A stretch of 64,000 bases of DNA, taken from contig CM047940.1 in assembly GCA_026184415.1 (NCBI GenBank), positions 3,968,001-4,032,000 on the forward strand, in the 5' to 3' direction. The DNA comes from Trichothecium roseum. Its lineage: Eukaryota; Ascomycota; Sordariomycetes; Hypocreales. The notes beneath the pieces are model-generated. The model was not told where the DNA came from. It was given only the letters and a program-made list of their open reading frames with translations, and did no database searches. Both the position numbers and the translations under genes were made by a program. Shown here in pieces: positions 12,216-23,579 of this stretch (positions are counted from its first letter, which is position 1; each line of letters begins with the position of its first letter).

Positions 12216-14695
12216 GTTTGGTAGAGAAATTACGGTCAGAACACAGATAAACACTTGAACTCCGGGGGGGTTGGTGAGCAAGTGTTGACGGCCCGAGAAT
12301 CGACTTTGAACAGTTGAAAGCAAGTGGTGTTTGGCGTGGATTTATCAGGGGTGGGCGTTCAAAACAGTCAGTTGGCGATGTATAAAGTCGACGGAGGAGC
12401 GAACGTCGTGAATGATTAGATTAAAACGAGTGTAAGGTAATAATAACGAGCAAGAGGCGACTTTGAATAGACGAAGAAGAGAAACAGTAATGATGGGCGG
12501 GCAGGGGGGGAGAAAAGCGAAAGTGAGAGAGCGACCTAGGCCTTCGCACGTTTACGGAGTACTGCGGGAAGAACTCACTGGGTAAGCATGGATGGGATGG
12601 AAGGGCTCAAGGGGCAGCCGCCGGACTCGTCCTAGGTACCATACGGGGTACGGAGAGTAACCTGCCTTCCCACTCGACTGTCAGAGTCACGCTGCGCTCC
12701 AAGTTTGCATTTTCTGGCCGGGGGGCCCACCGTGACCAAGATCGGAGCCATGCTTGTCTAGGGCTAGCGGGCGGCAATGGACCAGCGTCCAGAAGCCCCT
12801 CGAATTGGTGGCTTAGACTCGGGGGAGACACAAACCTGCAGCTCACGTCCCCCCCGAATTGAGTTTTACCCAATAAAAAAAAATGCGAGGGGGGCAGGGT
12901 ACAAAAAGCAAAAAGAAAATATCAGAAGCAACGGTGTCAGTCGAGGAGGAACCACTACCACTACCGTGTGTAGCCTTTTGGAAACATCATGTCTTTGTGT
13001 CTCTCCGCCCCATTACACAACAACAAGAGTTTTCCTAGATAATACTCCGTACTCAGTACTGACAAATTCGCATAATATTTCTCCTCGCTCCCTGGTACGG
13101 AGTACTCCATGGGCCATACGGAGTGCTCCGTACCGAAGCCGTCACAACGAGCCTGTCTCAAATTGAGTACGACCGAAATACACGTGACCTCGTGTTTGCT
13201 TTCATCGACCTAAAAATACCCCTGTGGCATCGTATCGTACCCGCTCTCAACGACACTCTCCCCACCACTGATTACTCCGTACCAAGTATGGAGTACCCTG
13301 AACTGACCGAGCAAATGGCTAATGGTAACATTCCAACAGCCTGCCCAGCCGTATGGGGTATGCGGAATGCGATGAAAGATCATCATGTCGCAAGCGATCT
13401 TGTAGAAACCACTTGCTGAGTCAAACTGTGAACTTCTCGATGCATGCAGTCGGTTTGCGATTGCGAGTTGGAGGGCTTTGGTTATATTGTAGTCACATTC
13501 GCTATATTTATTACTGAGCGCTCATTGTAGTTGTACTCCGCGTAAGGATAAACCACTGCCTACCTCAACAACATTATACTCCGCTCCTCCGCTGTGTTAA
13601 CTACTGAGTAGTAGTCTCGGCTTATCAAAGTGCTTCGTTCACTGATTTGTTCATGCAGGGTGTGTTGATGGGTGTATAAATATTAGCCTAGAACCTGTTA
13701 CGTCTAGCATACGCTACAGGTGTAAACGCTTACACACACATATAACAAATATTTTACTTAGTGTGTATGGAAGGGTGAGACGAAATGACTACGAATAGAG
13801 ATACGTCCGACGACTCGGAGGCTTTGTGTCGCTTCCGTGCTAATATGGTGCTGTTTATATCGTGCCGTCATTTAACCCGTTGCCCTCGCAGGCAAAGCAA
13901 ACCATGCCGTGGCCGGATAATGTATATGAAGAAAAAAGAGCCAAAAAACAAATAAAACCACGCTACTCCGTATATTATCTGAATATGCAGCGCGTTGAAG
14001 CTTGGAAGGGTTGACCTTTTTGATAGTAATTGGAAAGGCCACACCAGCTCAAAGCACGGGAAATACTGGTACCCTGCTGAAATGTTGCAACAATCATGGT
14101 ACTCTACGCTTGCGTTGGCTGACTATAGAAGCTTATCGCTAGTAGACACGCATTTTTCATTGTTCTTTGATATCGGATTGCGAGTATTTCCGGCAAACAT
14201 GCAAGGAAGGACGAGACCCCTTACCCAATTGCATATAATTAGAAGGAATTGTAACCACCGGTACTATAATTCGCTAAAGCTGTCGAATTCGGTACGTACA
14301 CGTAAGGGTATTACTACTACTACTGCTAATAGCAAGTACCAAGTAGGATTTCGAACTTCACCTCTCATTACATCCTCTCTCTCTGAACCTTAAAAACGTA
14401 TAAGAGCACTGGCTGGGGAAGACTGGTGTGGAGGAATCCCAAGTCAATAAGTAGGTAGCAGACTCAATCAGCCGGTATGTAGCTCTGCTACCGTAGACAC
14501 TTAACACGGTGCAGGAAATTGTTGGCTGTCGCTGTACACTGGCAAGAGATACCCGATGACGCTTGCTATATATTGTGCACGTTGGTTGCTACTTGCCAAA
14601 TAATCTATCAAGACATACGTCCATCTCTAACGCCTGTCGGCACTGGTCTCAATCTCTTCAATATTCTCACATCCAAAGATAAGAGGCCTCAGATC
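12216..14695. other. Gene-poor region with short dispersed motifs
   Basis: This 2.5-kb stretch has no ORF with coding character. The promoter of the DUF7137 gene must lie at its left end. It is studded with TACGGAGTA/TACTCCGTA elements (around 12553, 13042, 13095, 13120, 13277 and 13967) and becomes AT-rich to the right. ORFs at 13123-13419 and 13995-14393 lack homology I can recognise and run through these repeats. Confidence 0.5.
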
Positions 14696-16136
14696 ATGTC
14701 TCAATTCACTTCCATTGCATCGGTTAGGTAAGCTTATATATTGCGCATCCAGGGAACTGCTTCTTCAACTAATCACAATATGTTTCCATAGCCGGCTTGC
14801 CTTCTGGTACACATATTAATATACTGATTAACCCATCTCGTTAGACTGAAACATCTTCCGCGTCTGGCCTGAAGCTGCAAGATGGCGGTCTCGTTTACCT
14901 CACTCGAAGCGAGTACGATGATTTAACGAGAACCGCCAGGTATTATAGTTTGTGGCATGGACTCGAACAAGATATAATGGCCAATACTGATATTATTTCA
15001 GAAAACTTCTGCCAAAACCTTTTGAACCAGGATGTTGGGGAGCACGCACTCTTGGTAAGTCGGAAGCCCGGTCACAGGTGGCTCACTATCATTTGAAGAT
15101 CAGAAAAGCTCATCTTAATCGTAGCTTCTGAGCACCGAAGAGCCCAACGAGGCTACAACTCATTCGGAAACCTAGTCAAGAGCCCAATCCTGGAGACCCA
15201 ACTACTCTTCTTCGTCATCTTCTGACAATACCACTATTCCGTCACATGGACATGATTACCACGGCAAATCAAGCACTCACCAGAGCAAGCAGTTTAGTGA
15301 GGGCGGCATCTTCGCCGGCGAAGGGGCAATTCACCTATTGCCTTTTCAGCCCGAAAGCCAGTCCGCTTATCACCAGAAAACGCTGCCTCGATGGCCGCCT
15401 CTCGCAGAAGGAATAACTCATTCCCATATTACATCTGCTGTACATGGGGGCCAGCTACTAGACATATTCCTTAGGCCAGAAAGTAAGACGGCCGTCGTTT
15501 CCTTCGTATTCGAGGAAGGTGCGATTGCTTTCTATGAATATGTGCGCAGATCTGACTTGTACATTAAGCAGAAAAGAGTTAGGTCTGCCGATCCATTTGG
15601 CATAGAATGGTCACTGACTTGCCTTAGATTCATATTCAATGGCAGAACCGGTAGTACACTATGGGGATGTATATGGCTCGAAAAGTCACACAGGGTGCAA
15701 CTCGCAACTTGGTGATCCACCAGTGCAGATACGGCATCACTGAGCAAATCGTCCGCGACGATTTGGACCACATCCACAATCTAGCTGTGGTCAGTGTTGA
15801 TATAATAGGCGACAAAGTGCTGCATCAGCACTAACTCCATTGCGAGCGCTACTACAGCAAAAGCCTGTATGATGAGTCGCTTGTAAGGACCCCAGATATT
15901 GCCGAGGCAGAATGCCGTTCAAGCTAACATTTTGCAGGAGGTATAAAGGTTGTCGTATCGAATATGACGTTGATGAATGCACCCAAACCATCGAAAGGAT
16001 ACCTCCACGAAATTCACGCAACCGGCCTCCTGGGAACAATGCAGCCACCGGCCCGGACGCGAATAGATTTGCAGTACTTCATGCCGATGGGTCGCCGATG
16101 CCTCAATCTAATGGAGCAGCCTTTCTCTCAAGTTAA
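14696..16136 (+). pseudogene. Decayed Nrd1/MSSP-type RRM RNA-binding protein gene
   Basis: Conserved blocks of the fungal Nrd1 family appear in order: GLPSGTHINI, LKLQDGGLVYLTRSEYDDL, ENFCQNLLNQDVGEHALL, SAVHGGQLLDIFLRPESKTA, FYEYVRRSDLYIKQKR, QGATRNLVIHQC, VRDDLDHIHNLAVVSVDIIG, ISTNSIASATTAKACMMSRL and RYKGCRIEYDVDECTQ. Splice sites survive (introns about 15055-15124, 15578-15627 and one after MSRL ending near 15923). The frame is broken by in-frame TAG at 14842, 15173 and 15652, and by a one-base shift near 15811-15817 (reading GDK-V versus K-CCIST). The junction after the putative first exon (ATG 14696) is also out of frame. Intact family members are RNA-binding regulators of sexual differentiation. 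I infer a decayed duplicate, since an intact copy is expected elsewhere. No transposon was found. Confidence 0.8.
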
Positions 16137-16430
16137 GTATATTATATGCTATTTAGGAATGCCAGCAAGCGGCTCTCTATAATTGGGCATGTCACAATCA
16201 GCAGGAGAGGCATGGCACATGCAGCACTACACGCGAAGTAGTGCAGGTTAAAATAGGCCACTTGTTCAGAGATAAATTTTATGTAAACTATCCACTGATT
16301 AGGTTTTAAACTTGTTGAAGGCCAAAAATAGTAATAAGTAAAAAAACAGGGTTCGTTCTGGATGGTCTCACGACGGATATGAGACACGAACAAAACTATG
16401 AAAACGACCCAGCTTCGGAGCTATACCTCG
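16137..16430. other. Short intergenic spacer
   Basis: AT-rich spacer between the RRM relic and the DCP2 stop, presumably DCP2 3' UTR. Nothing else is seen. Confidence 0.4.
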
Positions 16431-19009
16431 TCATGGCTTGGCATTCGTAGTGACCGATTGCAAATAATCGAGGAGGAAACTCTTGTCCGCAGGGGACATT
16501 GGGTTCTGGTTTTCGTGATGAGGCGATGCTTTATCGATCGCTATTTCGCCAGCACCGGCACCGGACGCCAGGGAGGCCATGCGAGATTTCTGATGCGCAT
16601 GCTCCATATAGGGCTGCTCAGTCGGGGCACTCCCTGATAGAGGGCTCTGCTGCTGCTGTTTGCCAAACAAGGACAGCAGTTGGCGTTTCTGGTCATGGGC
16701 TCCACCAGTTTGGTTCACGGATGATGCGGGCGACGGGAGTGAGGCTCGGTCAGGCGCCGTAGCCATTTCGGGTAGGGCATAGTTGATATATGGTGACCGT
16801 GCCTGCGCTTGCTGCCCTTGGCTTCCGATGCTGAGATTTCCGACGCTGTGGCTGAGAGATTCCTGATTCTGGCCCCTCTGGAGGATACGTATGGGCTGGG
16901 ACTGGCCCTGAGCTTGCTGCGCCGGGGATGGCACAGACGGCTGCCGCTGGGGATTCGCAGGCACTTCTACTGGTCTCTGCTGATACTGGTGGGTTTGCGC
17001 GGTTGGCTCAGGCTTCGGTTTCAAGGCCAAGAAATCCGAGAGAGCTGCGCTCGGGTCCATGTGGTGTTGGCTTGGGAGTCTTTGGGTCTGTTGAGCATGC
17101 GGGGCTTGCATTATTTGAGAGGGGCCCCGGAGAGTATCCAGCAACTGTTTCTCGGTGTCGCTGGCGCCAACACCGGGCGCCCTTGCAGCACCCGCGGGAA
17201 GCTCTGGTGTAGCCCGTTGGCCAGACTTGAACATGCCGAGTAGAGCCGAACGATGAGCATCAGCAGGCGGCTCTCCACCGACCCTTCCGGGATTTTGCTG
17301 TGCTTGCCCTTGTGAGGCTACAGGCAGCCGAGGCATTTGCTGGGGCAGGGGCTGATGCTGAGGGCCTGGCTGCCCGAAACTGGGCGATGACTGATTTGGT
17401 TGTCGGTTCGCTGCAGCATCTGGTGCCTTTTTGAATGCATTCAGTAGTGACATTGACTGGCCGTCAAGTTGAACAGGCCGACCAACGTTGGGCGGCATCC
17501 GGCTCTGCTGGGGCAGGAGGTGAGCATTCTGTGTTTGGTCGAATCTTGGTTGCTGAGCATGTACACTCTGCGCATAGCCATTTCCAGGCTGTGGCTGAGG
17601 AGTACTCTGCATGAAAATAGACTTCTGCACTTGCGGTGGCAACGGCTGGGGGTGGAGTATTTGGGCTTGCCCGTTATACTGCTTTTGCTGGGACAGACCA
17701 CCGGTGAGCTGATCGTACGACTGCTGGCTGCCCTGACCTTGGGTAGCATGGCCCGAGTTCCAGCCATGCGCGTTCTGGTTCTGCTGGTGATAAAACGGAG
17801 GCGGTTGACCGGTATTTGTAGTTATATCGGCCTGGTTAGTGTGATGATAAAGATCCCGAGGTTGAGCTAACTCTGCAGAACCCATGCCCACAGCATGGGG
17901 CATCTGCTGGGGTTGAGCTTCCTGTGCAGTCTCGGATGTACGTCCTTTCTGTAGAATCGATAGCAATGCACTGGCCTTGGATTCTTGTGCTGGCGCCGGC
18001 TGTAGGCCTTGGGTGGGGGGTTGCACCTTGAGGAGTCGCTGAAGCTCCATAGTCGCTCCTTCAAGTGTCTCTATAGCAGGTGTTTCCCTCGGTAAGTCTG
18101 GGATGGTCTGTGTCCAAGCATCTTCCTCCGTCTGCGTCTCGTCCGCTGGTAAGTAAGGGTTGAGGTGGCTATTATGAGACGCCGCCTTTCGTGCCTCTGT
18201 CCTCTTCTGTTGACCGACCCATTTCTTCAAAGGAACCAAGAACGGTGCTACCATGTAGAATTTGTTCGCACTCGCTGTCGCTGCATTTCCACCGACTTCT
18301 TGTTGTCCTTTTTTCCGGAAGGCTGGCAGCTCCGATAGCTTGTACCATTGAATTTTACTAATCTCCTTTCTCGTCATGGGCTGGAAGTGGGTGTTCATCG
18401 GGATGTCGCGGAAGACGTATAGGCGCATCTGTTGCTCTCTCATAGTGATCTCAATATACTTCGGGTTGGCCGCTTTTGGCACCAGTCCAGCAGCTTTGAG
18501 GTCGAGACCAGTCTCTTCCCATACTTCTCGGATAGCACAGTCCAGATCGTCTTCATCTTTGTTGATTTTACCGCGTGGGAAACTCCAGTTGGCGCCTTTT
18601 TTCCAGCCTTTCACGAGAACAGTCGAGTCCATTTCTTGGTTAAGCATGATGGCGCCACGTACGGGCACTCGAGTTTTATATTCAAGAAACTCTTCGAACG
18701 CGCGGGTATGATTCTCGACTGAAAACGAGGCTAGAAGTGGACAATGCTGGAACATTCGGAGACAAAATGTGCGTAGGGACATGGAGGGTAGGTTTGGGTC
18801 CAAAGGACGAATGAAATCTTCGTAAAACCATTGCGCCTCTTCAACTTGAAAGCATATTCGAGCGACAGAGGATAGGTCTTCTTCTGGGAGGTTGATAATG
18901 AATCGAGCGCAGAGATCGTCCAACCCTATATGCAGTGGTCAACAAAGAAAACAGAGCTGCGAGGATTGAGCGACTAACAATCCTCTAATTGCATTTGTGT
19001 ATTGGCCAT
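16431..19009 (-). CDS. DCP2: mRNA decapping enzyme subunit DCP2
   Basis: Exon 1 (19009-18979) joins exon 2 (18925-16431) to give 841 aa, starting MANTQMQLEDWLDDLCARFI. The Dcp2 box A region (about 12-100) precedes the Nudix domain. The Nudix box, at about 129-151, reads GKINKDEDDLDCAIREVWEE followed by TGL, with all catalytic glutamates present. Box B-like sequence follows to about 220 (SKIQWYKLSELPAFRKK). The remaining 600 residues are Gln/Pro-rich and disordered, with short leucine motifs such as ALLSILQKG, SLLNAFKK and SALLGMFKSGQ. In other fungi such motifs bind Edc3 or Pat1. The enzyme removes the m7G cap in cytoplasmic P-bodies to commit mRNA to 5'-3' decay. The splice is required to build the EDWLDDL start. 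The start is firm because the second exon has no upstream ATG. Confidence 0.96.
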
Positions 19010-20121
19010 GGTAAGTATCTCTGACCCATCGGCCGAGTGTTTTTCTTCTTCTTCTTCAGAATAGTATGCGCGCGGCAGCAGCTAGGGTTCAATGAAGTGG
19101 AATGATCGGGGAGGCAGCGAGGGGATCGTAAGCATGTTGAACGCCCGAGGGCTGCGATATCTGTATAGCTGGTGAAATGCGACGAAAGCAGCAAGCTGAC
19201 AGGATGCTACATGGAGAAATATCGCCCGGGGTTCAAACGTAGCCCTGAGAGGGGGGGGAGATTGACTAGGTTGCTGATGCCAGAAAAGGTGTTGCGCTGT
19301 ACGGAATAAATTGGGCTGGATATATTCTATGTCTGCAAGCTGAGTTGGCAAAATGAAGTTTGGGTAAGGTATCGATGTCACCAGTGTCAAGCGCCACCAC
19401 CCACGGAGCTGGGAGCTGGAGCCTGAACCCTGAAGCGGGCGTGGTGGATATCAAAGTGAGCACTGTGTGCATTCTATTCGCTGGGCTCGGCACAGTATCA
19501 GTCTCCGACTTCTGGCCGACAAGGAGGGACAGAACAGAAGAAGCTAGCAGCGGAGGTTCAGCCACAGATAGTGGCGCCTTACTATGTACGTTGTGTAGTG
19601 GCTGTGCTTCTGATTGTGGCGCATGCATGTGCACCCTTGTGTCACAGTTCAACACAATGCTTCTTACGGAGTAGACCGCTAGGTACGTACTGAGTAGGCA
19701 TTACATCATTAGGAGATCGCCGCGATCAACTTTTGGTGAAAACAAGAAATCATGATGAAGAATGAACACTACTAACTCCATAGTAGTTAACCTAATATTG
19801 CTAGTATAATAAAGTCCAACGCATACCTATAACTCAAAGCTGCCCGATCTCACATTCTTAAATCGACCGCTTCTCCTTATACAACCCGTCCTCTACCTCT
19901 GGTAACCCTCAAAGCAGTGAAACCAATACTATTGTGTGTCCCTCGGAGGCCGCAGCCAGTTTTGAAACACCTCTCCCTCCAGTACTACAGCCATTGCCGG
20001 TGCACCAGTTGCCTCAGCCTGTTACATGCTGGAAAAGCATCTTCGCATTCCCATCAGGCACAAAGGTCTTGCTTCGTTACCCTCCCCATTCTCCGCAGCA
20101 GCACACGGCTGAGCATCAACT
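19010..20121. promoter_or_regulatory. Divergent promoter region (DCP2 / DUF4112 gene)
   Basis: This 1.1-kb region between divergent starts has an oligo-AAG/CTT tract near 19042-19058 and a TACGGAGTA at 19668-19676. The longest antisense ORF (19266-19655) has no recognisable product. Confidence 0.4.
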
Positions 20122-21068
20122 ATGGCGGCGTTCGTGGGTAAATTCGTTGCGAAGAAGTTTTTGAAGGAATCACTTCAAAACAAGTTTGGCAAAGAGGTAC
20201 GTTTTTTGAGGGCTTTAGTCAATAAGTCCATAACACCGACTAACATGCATCTTAGGATCCTTATTTTGAATCGGTCCCGGCGACGCGGTTGGATGGAAAG
20301 CCGAGCACCAGCGGGAGAACTACAAAGCGCAAGAAGGCCCTGCCTCCTGGCATCTCAAAGCATGATGGGGAAATTCTCACGAAGGTTAAAAGGCGTGCTT
20401 ATCGCCTTGATATGTGCCTCTTCACATTGGCAGGGGTTCATTTTGGCTGGGGCAGTGTCATTGGGATAATACCTGTGTAAGCCTCTCCTATTCTTTATTG
20501 ATAACACAGTTCACTAACATATTGTAGGGCCGGCGACTTCCTCGACGCATTCATGGCTATGATGGTACTGCGAACCTGCCAGCAGATTGAGGGTGGTCTA
20601 CCGAGTACTCTCAGAACAAGGATGCTGCTCAACATCATTTTTGACTTCATTATCGGCATCGTGCCCTTCCTGGGTGATTTAGCGGATGCAATGTTCCGAG
20701 CTAATACGAAAAACGCTGTTCTCCTGGAGGAACATCTCCGAGAGAAAGGCGCAAAGAACCTGCGAGAGACCGGCCAGCCTATTCCCAGGGTCGACCCCAG
20801 TGACGCAGATTACTACGACAGGGTCGCGAGGGGAGAAATTCCTCGGTCAAACCCCCCTTCCCGTGAGCCGTCTACTACAAGACCATCAGACCGCATGCCC
20901 AACGCTCCTGAAGCTACACATGCCCGTCAGAGCAGTGGCGGTTGGTTTAGCCGAAGCAGAGATCGCCCCCTTGACGTTGAGAGGGGGGAGGTCGCTCCTC
21001 AACAGTCCAGCCAAAGCAGGCGTAAAGAGCAGCGCCAACATCAACGACGGCAAAGTGGGCGGCGTTGA
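20122..21068 (+). CDS. DUF4112 domain protein
   Basis: Exons 20122-20196, 20256-20476 and 20528-21068 give 278 aa; both introns restore frame exactly. The N-terminus MAAFVGKFVAKKFLKESLQN is amphipathic and basic. The DUF4112 core (about 75-185) has two hydrophobic stretches (FTLAGVHFGWGSVIGIIPVA; MLLNIIFDFIIGIVPFLGDL) and ends ADAMFRANTKNAVLLEEHL, the usual signature. The tail (about 190-278) is Arg/Ser/Gln-rich and disordered. The family is widespread in fungi and bacteria and has no proven function; some fungal members are annotated as PH-domain proteins. Membrane association is inferred from the hydrophobic segments. It lies head-to-tail with the RNR gene, 1.06 kb away. Confidence 0.88.
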
Positions 21069-21734
21069 AGCAATGACAAGATGATATTACCGAGGTCACA
21101 AACCCCTAAACGAATGACGATGCTTTGGTGAGGGAGTTGAAAGAGTACATTGAGTTCTGCGATTTATGAGGCTGGAACTATGACGTCTGCTGGGGTTTCG
21201 CCGCCGATGCAAATTGATTGCACTGGTGTACCGCATAAGTATGTGTGTTTGACGCTTGCATATCTGTTCATGCATTTTACGTGCTGGAGTGCTGAAGGGA
21301 GTTTTACTAGTTTGATACCATTTCAATTATTGCGAAGATTATGAAAAAAATGTGTAATGTTCACCGTGAATGTAACTCCTTCATTGTTAACTTCGCTCAG
21401 TTCTGCTCCGTAAGCACCTTACACATAATGGGTGGTCCCTTGCGTCTGTTACCTTGGGAACATAAGGCAAGACTGGGTCCAACACGAATGAGAATTACAG
21501 AGGCCATCGTAGCTCCGAGCTAGACTCGGGATTTTGAGCAGAGGCGAGATCGATCTTGGCCTAAGCTTGAGGGTCTTAGCTTTAGGTACGGAGTACTGAT
21601 TGATAAGAATGGGCGATTTCATGACGTTTGAGCAGGCAGACTTCATCCAACGAGTGGCTTCATGCCACCAGCTCACACCTGAAGCGGGTCAATTTCAAGG
21701 CTTTAGCGGCTGTATGGAGTAGATTTTATCGTCG

Positions 21735-21751
21735 ACGCGCAACTCACGCGT
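21735..21751 (+). promoter_or_regulatory. Distal MCB-type pair (ACGCGC and ACGCGT)
   Basis: ACGCGC at 21735-21740 and ACGCGT at 21746-21751 lie about 380 bp before the RNR ATG. ACGCGT is the MluI cell-cycle box bound by MBF (Mbp1/Swi6) in yeasts. Function here is inferred. Confidence 0.5.
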
Positions 21752-21934
21752 TAGGTGGCGTGAAAGTGGTGGGGTAAGGTACTCGGTATAGTGGTTGGAA
21801 GGCATGTTGGTATGCAGGGGCTAAATCGATGTGTGAGATGATGCGTGGAGGCCGAGACCCCCCTGTTAAGTGTCGCGACTGGATAAATGGATCAATTAAA
21901 GACCCCCTGGCCACTCCACTAAAAACACGCTTCG

Positions 21935-21940
21935 ACGCGT
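21935..21940 (+). promoter_or_regulatory. Proximal MCB box (ACGCGT) upstream of RNR small subunit
   Basis: Exact ACGCGT about 186 bp before the start codon, a suitable distance for an S-phase MBF site. RNR genes are known MBF targets in yeasts; binding in this organism is inferred. Confidence 0.55.
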
Positions 21941-22125
21941 CTGCAACACGTGACGGCGCATCGCTCTTTTCTACAAAAGCCGTAGTAGGCTGCCCTTGAG
22001 CTCTACAAATATCCCGGTATCTATCACCACGTTTTTAAACACTTTGACAAGCCAATTCTCATACGAGGAAATCTCTGTTGTGCCCCTCCTTTCATTACTA
22101 CTCATAATACTCAAGATAGACCATA

Positions 22126-23579
22126 ATGACTGCTGAACTCACCCCTTCCAAACAGGTAAGTGACCTCATCGATTCGACTTTCTGGCGATCCGTCCGCTTA
22201 GCGTAGCAATTAACTAACAAATCGCAACACAGGCTGCTTCCGGCATTGACAACTTCCACATGGAGTCACCCGTCAAGAAGCTCAACTTCGGCACTGCCAA
22301 CAAGGAGAACGACCCTTCCGCCGCCGATTCCCCCGACGCCATGGATGCAGAGAAAAAGCCCTTGGTTGAGGAGGTCAAGAAGTCTGAGGAGTCCGAGGTC
22401 AAGAAGGCCGTTGCCCCTGGTATCAAGGACGATGAAGCCGACGAGCCTCTCCTTCAGGAGAACCCTCAGCGTTTTGTCCTTTTCCCCATCAAGTATCATG
22501 AGGTAAGTAACGCTCCGTGACGCGTAAAGTGGTTTTTTAAGGTTTATCGGCCAGTTATTCTAACTGGGTATTCAGATCTGGCAAATGTACAAGAAGGCCG
22601 AAGCCTCTTTCTGGACAGCTGAGGAGATTGATCTATCTAAGGATCTTCACGACTGGAACAACCGCATTACTGAGGATGAGAAATACTTCATCTCACATAT
22701 TCTTGCCTTCTTTGCTGCCTCGGACGGCATTGTCAACGAGAATCTCGTTGAGCGATTCAGTGGAGAGGTTCAAATCCCTGAAGCTCGCTGCTTCTATGGG
22801 TTTCAGATCATGATGGAGAATATTCATTCAGAGACTTATTCCCTCTTGATCGACACTTACATCAAGGAGCAAGCTCAGCGAACATACCTCTTCAATGCCA
22901 TTGATACCAGTAAGTGTCTACCCTGCCCAGGCATCACTATGATTGCTAACATGTCTTAGTTCCCTGCATTAAGAAGAAGGCTGACTGGGCCATTCACTGG
23001 ATCCAGGACAAGGAGTCTACCTTTGCCCAGCGTCTTGTTGCCTTTGCCGCAGTTGAGGGTATTTTCTTCAGCGGAGCCTTTGCATCCATCTTCTGGCTCA
23101 AGAAGCGTGGTCTTATGCCTGGTCTGACCTTCTCTAACGAGCTCATCTCTCGTGACGAGGGTCTCCACACTGACTTCGCTTGCCTACTCCACTCCCACCT
23201 GAAGAAGCGTGCCAGCCCCGAGATCATCAACAAGATCATCACTGATGCTGTTACTATTGAGAAGGAGTTCCTGACCGAGGCATTGCCTTGTGCTCTCCTT
23301 GGTATGAACGCCACTCTTATGCAGCAGTACATTGAGTTTGTCGCCGACCGTCTACTGGTCGCTCTTGGTAACGAGAAAGTGTACAAGTCTTCCAATCCGT
23401 TCGACTTCATGGAGAACATTTCTCTGGGCGGCAAGACAAACTTTTTCGAGAAACGCGTTGCCGACTACCAAAAGGCCGGTGTCATGGCCAGCACCAAGAG
23501 GGGCGGCGAGGACGCTACCACCCCTGAGGAGGTCAAGCACGAGAACGGTGGCGACTTTGCCTTCGACGAGGAGTTCTAA
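22126..23579 (+). CDS. RNR2: Ribonucleoside-diphosphate reductase small chain (R2)
   Basis: Exons 22126-22155, 22233-22502, 22576-22909 and 22960-23579 give 417 aa. The variable N-terminus (about 1-80) is acidic and Lys-rich. The R2 core begins RFVLFPIKYHEIWQMYKKAE. It shows the di-iron and radical-site motifs: LAFFAASDGIVNENL, EARCFYGFQ (radical Tyr about 174) with ENIHSE after it, AAVEGIFFSG and SRDEGLHTDFAC. The C-terminus FAFDEEF matches the R1-binding peptide of class Ia enzymes. The enzyme supplies dNTPs by reducing NDPs together with the large subunit, in the cytosol. The very short first exon (10 codons) is supported by a clean GTAAGT donor. Upstream ACGCGT boxes fit S-phase induction. 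Confidence 0.97.

Larger units (their letters stand above)
21069..22125 (+). promoter_or_regulatory. Upstream region of the RNR small subunit gene
   Basis: This 1.06-kb gap holds the 3' UTR of the DUF4112 gene and the RNR promoter. It contains one GTACGGAGTAC (21586-21596), an E-box-like CACGTG (21947-21952) and several ACGCG cores described separately. No credible ORF is present. Confidence 0.5.

Noticed and set aside
13123..13419. 98-codon ORF in the gene-poor region
   Set aside because: It runs through TACGGAGTA elements and has no recognisable motif.
13995..14393. 132-codon ORF in the gene-poor region
   Set aside because: It starts at TTG, has no recognisable motif and no splice logic.
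19266..19655. 130-codon minus-strand ORF upstream of DCP2
   Set aside because: No homology and no conserved start; it lies in a divergent promoter region.
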